NCBI GenBank assembly: GCA_022013635.1
Contig: JAKLPX010000245.1
Coordinates: 1 to 7,015 of the forward strand
Reading direction: 5' to 3'
DNA from: Candidatus Delongbacteria bacterium
Lineage (GTDB): Bacteria > UBA4055
Length of the DNA stretch: 7,015 bases
Position numbers and translations under genes: made by a program. A model generated the notes under the pieces. The model ran no database searches. It worked only from the letters and a program-made list of their open reading frames with translations, and was not told the origin of the DNA. Shown here piece by piece: positions 1 through 5,379 of this stretch; position 1 is the stretch's first letter, and the number at the start of each line of letters is the position of its first letter.

Positions 1-210
1 GAAAATTATGCTCCTGACGACATTGAGATAGAAAAAGCAAAAAAAATAGTGAATGCTTTTGTTATTGCGACCGAAAAAGGTCTGGGCGTGGTGGCTATCG
101 GTTCAAAAATGATTGATCCGCCGGTTGTGAAACGGGCTCAAAGAACGATTGAACAGGCGATAGATGTCGGAAAATTATGCTCTGATTGGAGGGAAAATTA
201 TGGCAAATAA
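1..210 (+). CDS. citE: Citrate lyase beta subunit (CitE), C-terminal fragment
   Basis: Reading frame 1 is open from the window edge to TAA at 208-210, giving the last 69 residues; the start lies upstream. The fragment begins ENYAPDD, followed by a helix rich in Glu/Lys/Ala and then KGLGVVAIGSKMIDPPVVKRA. This matches the C-terminal end of the CitE branch of the HpcH/HpaI aldolase family (compare the YAP...GLGV...GKM-D-PV--RA pattern in known CitE proteins). In citrate lyase the beta subunit cleaves citryl-ACP to oxaloacetate and acetyl-ACP in the cytoplasm. The catalytic barrel itself is outside the window, so active-site residues cannot be checked. Its stop codon lies 11 nt inside citF, the usual citE-citF order, which suggests translational coupling. 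A citramalate lyase or other citryl/malyl-CoA lyase-like role cannot be excluded from this fragment alone. Confidence 0.88.
   Translation, partial: ENYAPDDIEIEKAKKIVNAFVIATEKGLGVVAIGSKMIDPPVVKRAQRTIEQAIDVGKLCSDWRENYGK
188..193 (+). promoter_or_regulatory. Ribosome binding site of citF (decides the start)
   Basis: GGAGGG at 188-193 lies 6 nt before the ATG at 200, inside the end of citE. The earlier in-frame ATG at 164 has no comparable purine-rich site, so 200 is chosen as the citF start. The site places citF initiation before the citE stop at 208-210. Confidence 0.8.
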
Positions 211-1759
211 ATTTGTGAAAAACGCTGTCGGAAGAATGATCCCTGAAGAGATCAACGGTAAAAAAGTGATACCGTTCAAAGGTGTCGGAAAATATAAACC
301 TACCGGAAGAAAATTCGCTCCAAAGATATATAGCAGCGCGGATTATCCCCTTGACGGTAATAAATTAGTTAAAAGTTTAAAAGATGCGCTTATCAAAGCC
401 GGTCTGAAGGATGGGATGACAATTTCAACGCACCACCATTTCCGCGACGGCGATCTGATAGCAAATGAAATTTTCAAGCTGGCAAATGAGATGGGAATAA
501 AGAACCTTGTCTGGTTCCCTTCAGCCTCTTTCACCTGCCATCAGCCGATTATCGAATATTTGAAAGACGGCACGATCCATCATATTGAGGGAAGCATGAA
601 CGGTCCTCTGGGAAAATTCACATCTCAAGGTAAAATGAAGGGTGTTGGAGTATTGCGTTCCCACGGCGGAAGATATCAGGCTGTTCAGGACGGAGAAGTT
701 GAGATTGATATAGCGGTTATAGCAGCGCCGACGGCTGACCCTTTCGGGAACTCGAACGGTGTGAACGGACCTTCGGCCTGCGGGCTTTTGGGATTTGCGC
801 TTGCGGATTCACAATATGCCGATAAAGTAATTGTTGTTACGGATAATTTAGTTCCATTCCCATGCATTCCCTGGCAAATACACGGAAATTATGTGGATTA
901 TGTAGTAAAAGTTGATCAGATCGGAATTCCTGAAAAGATCGTTTCCGGTACAACTGAAATAACAAAAAGTCCGGACAGACTGCTTATTGCCGAATTATCG
1001 GCAAAATTCTGCGAAGAAGCGGGCCTGATTTATGACGGATTCTCTTTTCAGGCAGGGGCAGGCGGGACAGCCCTTTCAATCGGTATTTATTTCGGCGAAA
1101 TAATGCGTAGAAGAGGTATTAAAGCAAGATTTGCAAGAGGCGGAAGCAATAAATATCTGGTTGAATTGTTAGAAGAAGGTTTGGTTGAATATATCCTCGA
1201 CGGTCAGACATTTGATCTTGACGGTGTCCGTTCAATGCGTGAGAATCCTAATCATGTGAACACAAGCCCGTTCACAAGCTATAATTATCACGGAAAAGGA
1301 AATTTTGAAGGGATTCTCGATGTTGTTATACTCGGAGCGACAGAAGTTGATGTAAATTTCAACGCAAATGTTGTTACCCATTCCGACGGATATCTGCTTC
1401 ACGGAATAGGCGGATGGCAAAATTGCCTTTTCGGTAAGAATGTAATACTTCCGATTCCGCTTTTCAGAGACAGAATACCGATCATCCGCGATGAAGTGAC
1501 CACGATCTGCGGTCCGGGTGAACTTATAGACATAATCGTAACCGAACGCGGAATCGCGATCAATCCGCTCAGAAAGGATCTTATCAAAAAAATGAAGAAC
1601 TCGAAACTTCCGATAAAGACAATTCAGGAATTAAAAGAAGAGGCTGAACGGATATGCGGCAAACCGAAAGCTATCGAATTCGAAGAAAAAATAATTGCCG
1701 CCATAAAATGGGTGGACGGCACAGTAATAGATGTCGTAAAACAAGTTAAAGAAAAATAA
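200..1759 (+). CDS. citF: Citrate lyase alpha subunit (CitF), acetyl-ACP:citrate ACP-transferase
   Basis: This 519-residue protein is close to the usual CitF length of about 510. The alpha subunit of citrate lyase swaps the acetyl group on the acyl carrier subunit (CitD) for citrate, making citryl-ACP, which CitE then cleaves. Family features seen: ISTHHHFRDGD at residues 75-85, the Gly-rich FQAGAGGTAL at 283-292, FARGGSN at 311-317, GATEVDVNFNANVVT at 379-393, VTERGIAINP at 447-456, and the closing DGTVIDVVKQV at 506-516. The start at 200 is set by GGAGGG at 188-193; an extension to 164 is possible but has no site. One oddity is that the segment after NANVVTHSDG reads GGWQNCLFG (404-412), where canonical CitF proteins as I recall them have GGH-D-AAG, so this is a divergent clade. 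Direct neighbours are citE (11-nt overlap) and a dehydrogenase gene 13 nt downstream; no citX or citG follows. Citramalate lyase alpha is the main alternative. Confidence 0.9.
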   Translation: MANKFVKNAVGRMIPEEINGKKVIPFKGVGKYKPTGRKFAPKIYSSADYPLDGNKLVKSLKDALIKAGLKDGMTISTHHHFRDGDLIANEIFKLANEMGIKNLVWFPSASFTCHQPIIEYLKDGTIHHIEGSMNGPLGKFTSQGKMKGVGVLRSHGGRYQAVQDGEVEIDIAVIAAPTADPFGNSNGVNGPSACGLLGFALADSQYADKVIVVTDNLVPFPCIPWQIHGNYVDYVVKVDQIGIPEKIVSGTTEITKSPDRLLIAELSAKFCEEAGLIYDGFSFQAGAGGTALSIGIYFGEIMRRRGIKARFARGGSNKYLVELLEEGLVEYILDGQTFDLDGVRSMRENPNHVNTSPFTSYNYHGKGNFEGILDVVILGATEVDVNFNANVVTHSDGYLLHGIGGWQNCLFGKNVILPIPLFRDRIPIIRDEVTTICGPGELIDIIVTERGIAINPLRKDLIKKMKNSKLPIKTIQELKEEAERICGKPKAIEFEEKIIAAIKWVDGTVIDVVKQVKEK

Positions 1760-1772
1760 ATCAGGAGAAAAA

Positions 1773-2969
1773 ATGACTAAAAGAACAATCATAACAATGC
1801 CCGGCGACGGTATAGGAAAAGCCGTTTTAAAAGAAGCTTTGAGAGTACTTGACGCAGCCGGTTTTGAAGCAGAGTATATTCAAGCAGACATGGGTTGGGA
1901 ATTCTGGTGTAAGGAAGGAAATCCGCTTCCCGACAGGACTATCGAATTATTGGAGCAGCATAAGATCGGTCTTTTTGGCGCGATCACTTCAAAACCGAAA
2001 GATAAAGCTGTTGCCGAACTTGCTCCTGAATTACAAGGAAAAGGCTACACTTATTACAGCCCGATCGTATCAATGAGACAGCACTTCAACCTTGATATTT
2101 GCATGCGTCCATGCCTGTCATACAAAGGCAATCCGCTTAATTTTATCAGGCGTACTGCCGGCGGCGGAGTCGAAGAACCTCAAATTGATGTTATGATCTT
2201 CCGTCAGAATACCGAAGGTCTTTACGGAGGTGTAGAGTGGACAAATCCGTCTGATCAGGTATATAACGCATTTATGACTCACAAGAAATTTGTAGATAAT
2301 TTTGCATGGTGTCCGCGTGAGGAACTGGCTATTTCCACCCGTATTTTTACGAAAAAATATGTAACAAGAATTGTAAAAGCGGCTTTTGAATATGCAAAGA
2401 ATCGTGGATTCAGTAAAATTACAGTTTGCGAGAAACCGAATGTGATCAGAGAGACTTCGGGAATGATGCTCAAGGTAGCTCAGGAAATGAGTAAGTCACA
2501 TTATCCTGATATCCGTGTAGAAGATGTGAATATTGACGCTATGACAATGTGGCTGACAAAAAATCCTGAAAATTATAATGTGATTGTAGCGGGAAATATG
2601 TTCGGCGATATCGTTTCTGACGCTTTTGCAGGTCTTATCGGCGGTCTCGGTTTTGCGACTTCGGCACAATTCAATCCTGAATCAGGTGTTTGTGTCTTTG
2701 AACCTACGCACGGATCCGCTCCTAAGTACGCTCAGTACGAAACCAGCATCGTAAATCCTATAGCAATGATATCTTCAGCAGTAATGATGCTTGAGCATAT
2801 AGGAGAAACCGTTATAGCTGAAAAGATCAAAAATGCTGTTGCGAAAGTTGTGGCTGACGGGAAAGTAAGAGCTTATGATATGATGAAATTAAAAGGTTCT
2901 CCCGATGTTGTAAATCAGGGAGCGGCATCAACAGCTCAGATGGCTGATGCTATAATCGCAGCTTTATAA
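1773..2969 (+). CDS. Isocitrate/isopropylmalate dehydrogenase family protein, probably NADP-type isocitrate dehydrogenase
   Basis: This 398-residue beta-decarboxylating dehydrogenase probably interconverts isocitrate and 2-oxoglutarate + CO2. It starts with the family GDGIG at 11-15. Compared by eye with E. coli isocitrate dehydrogenase, the substrate residues Ser113, Arg119, Arg129 and Arg153 match S96, R102, R112 and R144. Catalytic Tyr160 and Lys230 match Y151 and K221, and the metal Asp residues match D255, D279 and D283. The cofactor segment HGSAPKY (313-319) carries Lys-Tyr, the NADP-type pair (Lys344/Tyr345), rather than the Asp-Ile typical of NAD enzymes. V327 and Y368 also fit, while E. 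coli Arg395 is K372 here. E. coli Asn115 is I98, so substrate contact differs slightly. AGGAG at 1763-1767 sits 5 nt before the ATG. Its place between citrate lyase and aconitase-like genes supports isocitrate over isopropylmalate or homoisocitrate, but does not prove it. Confidence 0.85.
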   Translation: MTKRTIITMPGDGIGKAVLKEALRVLDAAGFEAEYIQADMGWEFWCKEGNPLPDRTIELLEQHKIGLFGAITSKPKDKAVAELAPELQGKGYTYYSPIVSMRQHFNLDICMRPCLSYKGNPLNFIRRTAGGGVEEPQIDVMIFRQNTEGLYGGVEWTNPSDQVYNAFMTHKKFVDNFAWCPREELAISTRIFTKKYVTRIVKAAFEYAKNRGFSKITVCEKPNVIRETSGMMLKVAQEMSKSHYPDIRVEDVNIDAMTMWLTKNPENYNVIVAGNMFGDIVSDAFAGLIGGLGFATSAQFNPESGVCVFEPTHGSAPKYAQYETSIVNPIAMISSAVMMLEHIGETVIAEKIKNAVAKVVADGKVRAYDMMKLKGSPDVVNQGAASTAQMADAIIAAL

Positions 2970-2996
2970 AAGATAAATCTTCATAAGGGAGAAAAA

Positions 2997-3545
2997 ATGA
3001 ATATATATGAATTATGGCCTGAACTTAACTGGATAGAAGAAAAAGATCTTAGAGAAAAAACAGCTAAAACATGGGAACTTGCCCTTGAGAAAAGCGTTTT
3101 GACCGAGAAAGATCTTAAGGAAATTCCGTTCACACTGCTTTGCGGACCGGATCTTAAAGTAACTTTTATGGATCACAAACGCAGTGTTGTTCATATCGCA
3201 AAAGCGGCTGCGGAAAAGTGTAACGATTTCTATCATGGTGAACTTCCGATAGATATGGATGTATTGATCGCCGGTGCTATTCTGGCTGATGTCGGTAAAC
3301 TGCTGGAATATGTCTTAGATGCCAACGGAAAAGCGATCCAAGGAAATTACGGAAAATATCTCCGACATCCTTTCTCAGGTGTTTCACTTGCAGAACAGTG
3401 CGGAGTTCCGGCAGATGTCTGTCATATAATCGCGACTCATGCGGGAGAAGGGGATATGGTCAAAAGAACGGTCGAAGCATATTTGGTACATCATGCGGAT
3501 TTTATGACATTCGAACCTTTCAAAGACAGACTGAAAATCAAATAA
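2997..3545 (+). CDS. Small HD-domain protein with an altered HD motif, function unknown
   Basis: This 182-residue soluble protein has the layout of an HD-superfamily metal-dependent phosphohydrolase. H60 (DHKRSVVHIA) fits the first metal ligand. The segment ILADVGK (95-101) is where LHDIGK normally stands, H124-P125 and H148 (IIATHAGEG) fit the additional His positions, and D168 (HHADFM) fits the distal Asp. The His of the HD pair is Ala97 (codon GCT), with Asp98 kept, so metal binding or hydrolysis may be changed or lost. The N-terminal 55 residues are helical and charged, ending in IPFTLLCG (43-50). AAGGGAG-like purines at 2985-2991 precede the ATG by 5 nt. It lies 27 nt after the dehydrogenase and 12 nt before the first hydratase gene, so it is co-transcribed. 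No substrate can be named. A nucleotide hydrolase, a nucleotide-binding regulator or a maturation factor for neighbouring enzymes are all possible (inference). Confidence 0.8.
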   Translation: MNIYELWPELNWIEEKDLREKTAKTWELALEKSVLTEKDLKEIPFTLLCGPDLKVTFMDHKRSVVHIAKAAAEKCNDFYHGELPIDMDVLIAGAILADVGKLLEYVLDANGKAIQGNYGKYLRHPFSGVSLAEQCGVPADVCHIIATHAGEGDMVKRTVEAYLVHHADFMTFEPFKDRLKIK

Positions 3546-3557
3546 AAGGGAGTCACA

Positions 3558-5366
3558 ATGGCTTTAACTCTTATAGAAAAAATTATCGCGAATCATTCAG
3601 GTAAAAAGACAGTAAAACCAAATGAAATCGTAGATATAGAGATAGATGTGCGCGCAGCAAGGGATTTCGGCGGCGCAAATGTTGTAAAAAATCTTTTGGA
3701 CAACGGTTTAGAAATCAATGATGCTTCCAAAACTTTTTTTACATTCGACTGCAATCCTACGGCATCCGATCAGAAATATGCAGAAAACCAACATTTTTGC
3801 CGTAAGTACGCCCGTGAAAAAAATATCAAAATATATGATGTTAATACAGGCATCGGAACTCATCTCGTGATGGAAGAAGGTCTGGCAACTCCGGGTTGTA
3901 CACTTGTTTCAACCGATTCCCACGCCCATATTTTAGGCGCGATCGGTGCTTGCGGACAGGGAATGGGTGATCAGGACATTGCGGCGGCATGGGCAGCGGG
4001 AAAAAGCTGGTTCAAAGTACCCGAATCAGTAAAATTAACGCTTAAAGGCAAAAGACCCGGAAATGTATCGGCAAAAGATATTGTGCTTAATCTGCTCAAT
4101 AAATTCGGTGCGAACTCACTATTAGGATACTCAGTCGAACTGTACGGCGAAGAAGTTGATAAACTTACTTTGGATGAACGGATCACGATATCATCAATGG
4201 CTACAGAAATGGGGGCTATAATTGTTCTAATTCCGCCGTCTGATGATGTAATGAAATATTGCGAATCGCGTTCAGGAAGAAAATTAGAAAAGATAGTAGC
4301 GGATTCAGACGCGATTTATACTAATGAATTCGAATTAAATATCAGCGAATTCGTACCGATGGTATCTCGTCCCGGGCATCCTGAAGATTCGATCAATATT
4401 GACGAAGTCCGTAAAACTAAGATAGATTCAGGGTTTATCGGAAGCTGTACCAACGGCCGTTTTGAAGACATGAAGGTCACGGCTGAAATACTTAAAGGAA
4501 GAAAAGTCGCTCCGGGTGTCGTACTGAAGATAGTTCCTGCTACCGATGCAATATGGAATCAATGTCTTGATGCAGGTTATATAAAGATATTTAAAAGTGC
4601 AGGCGCTTTAGTAAGTAATGCAGGCTGCGCAGGATGTGCCGCGGGACAAGTCGGGCAAAACGGACCGGGTGAAGTCACTATTAGCACAGGAAACAGAAAT
4701 TTTGCGGGAAAACAGGGAAAAGGAAAAGTTTATCTTGCCTCACCGGCTGAAGTAGCAGCTTCTGCGGTTGCCGGATATATTACTACTCCGGACCAAATAC
4801 CTGAAATTCCTTCAGTTTTCAAACCTACAGGCCAAACAGCGGTTTCAACCGCTGTAGGCACTAAGCCGGCTTCAGAAAAATCAACAGTTCTTGAAGGTAA
4901 GATATGGATCGTAAAGGAAGATAATATTGATACGGATATGATCTTTCACAACCGCTATCTTACGATCACGAATATTGCTGAAATGGGACAATATACTTTC
5001 GACAATATGGCAGGCTGGGAAGATTTTGCAAAAAAAGCGGAAAAAGGTGATATTGTAATTACAGGAAAGAATTTCGGTGCGGGAAGCTCGCGTCAGCAGG
5101 CAGTTGATTGCTTCAAATCATTGGGAATTCAGATAATTATAGCTGAATCTTTCGGAGCTATATATGAAAGGAACGCGATAAATGCGGCTTTTCCTATCCT
5201 TACTTACAATGACATATCCGCACTCAACCTGCAACAGAGAAATCGTGTAAAAATTGATCTTGAAACAAGTATTTTAACTAATCTTGAAACAGGAAAATCC
5301 GTAAAAATAAATGAATTTTCATCGGTACAGGTGGAAATTTATAAAAAAGGCGGATTGCTGAACTAA
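3558..5366 (+). CDS. Aconitase-superfamily hydratase, LeuC-LeuD fusion (copy 1), D-H pair changed to D-C
   Basis: This 602-residue protein joins a LeuC-like large part (about 1-410) to a LeuD-like swivel domain (about 447-600) through a Thr/Pro/Ala-rich linker (about 411-446). The three [4Fe-4S] ligands are visible: C297 in GSCTNGR, and C357 and C360 in AGCAGC. Also present are GIGTHL (98-103), STDSHAH (118-124), DNIDTDMIF (455-463) and the swivel motif GKNFGAGSSRQQA (503-515) with the catalytic Ser-Ser-Arg. In aconitase and LeuC an Asp-His pair (DHN) is expected near residue 65, but here it is DCN (64-66), so the usual His is missing. The swivel loop YLTIT (467-471) has Thr where archaeal homoaconitase has Arg and isopropylmalate isomerase Val. 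Context with citrate lyase and an isocitrate dehydrogenase-like enzyme suggests citrate/isocitrate isomerisation; isopropylmalate, homoaconitate, citraconate/mesaconate or dimethylmalate hydration are alternatives. AAGGGAG at 3546-3552 supports the start. Confidence 0.85.
   Translation: MALTLIEKIIANHSGKKTVKPNEIVDIEIDVRAARDFGGANVVKNLLDNGLEINDASKTFFTFDCNPTASDQKYAENQHFCRKYAREKNIKIYDVNTGIGTHLVMEEGLATPGCTLVSTDSHAHILGAIGACGQGMGDQDIAAAWAAGKSWFKVPESVKLTLKGKRPGNVSAKDIVLNLLNKFGANSLLGYSVELYGEEVDKLTLDERITISSMATEMGAIIVLIPPSDDVMKYCESRSGRKLEKIVADSDAIYTNEFELNISEFVPMVSRPGHPEDSINIDEVRKTKIDSGFIGSCTNGRFEDMKVTAEILKGRKVAPGVVLKIVPATDAIWNQCLDAGYIKIFKSAGALVSNAGCAGCAAGQVGQNGPGEVTISTGNRNFAGKQGKGKVYLASPAEVAASAVAGYITTPDQIPEIPSVFKPTGQTAVSTAVGTKPASEKSTVLEGKIWIVKEDNIDTDMIFHNRYLTITNIAEMGQYTFDNMAGWEDFAKKAEKGDIVITGKNFGAGSSRQQAVDCFKSLGIQIIIAESFGAIYERNAINAAFPILTYNDISALNLQQRNRVKIDLETSILTNLETGKSVKINEFSSVQVEIYKKGGLLN
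4824..4858 (+). repeat. Inverted repeat (possible mRNA hairpin) in the interdomain linker of fusion copy 1
   Basis: CCTACAG at 4824-4830 is the reverse complement of CTGTAGG at 4852-4858. Inside it, CAGCGG at 4837-4842 pairs perfectly with CCGCTG at 4849-4854 across a 6-nt loop. The two stems share bases, so they are alternative structures. The repeat encodes about residues 423-434, in the low-complexity linker between the LeuC-like and LeuD-like parts. There is no following T-run, so it is not a rho-independent terminator. It may be chance. Confidence 0.5.
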
Positions 5367-5367
5367 T

Positions 5368-5372
5368 AGGAG
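5368..5372 (+). promoter_or_regulatory. Ribosome binding site of the second fusion gene (start ambiguous between two ATGs)
   Basis: AGGAG at 5368-5372 follows the stop codon at 5364-5366 directly. Two adjacent in-frame ATG codons lie at 5377 (4-nt spacing) and 5380 (7-nt spacing). The second has the more usual spacing and is chosen; the choice changes the protein by a single Met. Confidence 0.7.
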
Positions 5373-5379
5373 ATAAATG

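Noticed and set aside
39..45. A_AAA_AAA heptamer in the frame of citE, a possible -1 slippage site
   Set aside because: The zero frame continues into a normal CitE C-terminus with no extended alternative product seen. In AT-rich Lys-rich coding DNA such runs are common.
164..199. Upstream in-frame ATG giving a 12-residue longer CitF
   Set aside because: It lies deep inside citE, has no good ribosome binding site, and the ATG at 200 has GGAGGG at ideal spacing and gives the usual family length.
1..204. Repeated gaaaattatg words at 1, 170 and 193
   Set aside because: They are short, lie in different codon contexts and have no regular spacing; most likely chance in AT-rich DNA.
1..1759. Citramalate lyase of the methylaspartate glutamate pathway instead of citrate lyase
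   Set aside because: It remains possible because the families are homologous. However, no glutamate mutase or methylaspartase is seen, and the isocitrate dehydrogenase-like neighbour fits citrate better.
1849..2076. 75-codon open frame inside the dehydrogenase gene
   Set aside because: It overlaps a strongly conserved gene in another frame and has no recognisable domain or ribosome binding site.
2970..2996. Possible terminator or promoter in the largest intergenic gap
   Set aside because: The 27 nt contain no inverted repeat or T-run and end in a ribosome binding site; read-through in one operon is the simplest view.
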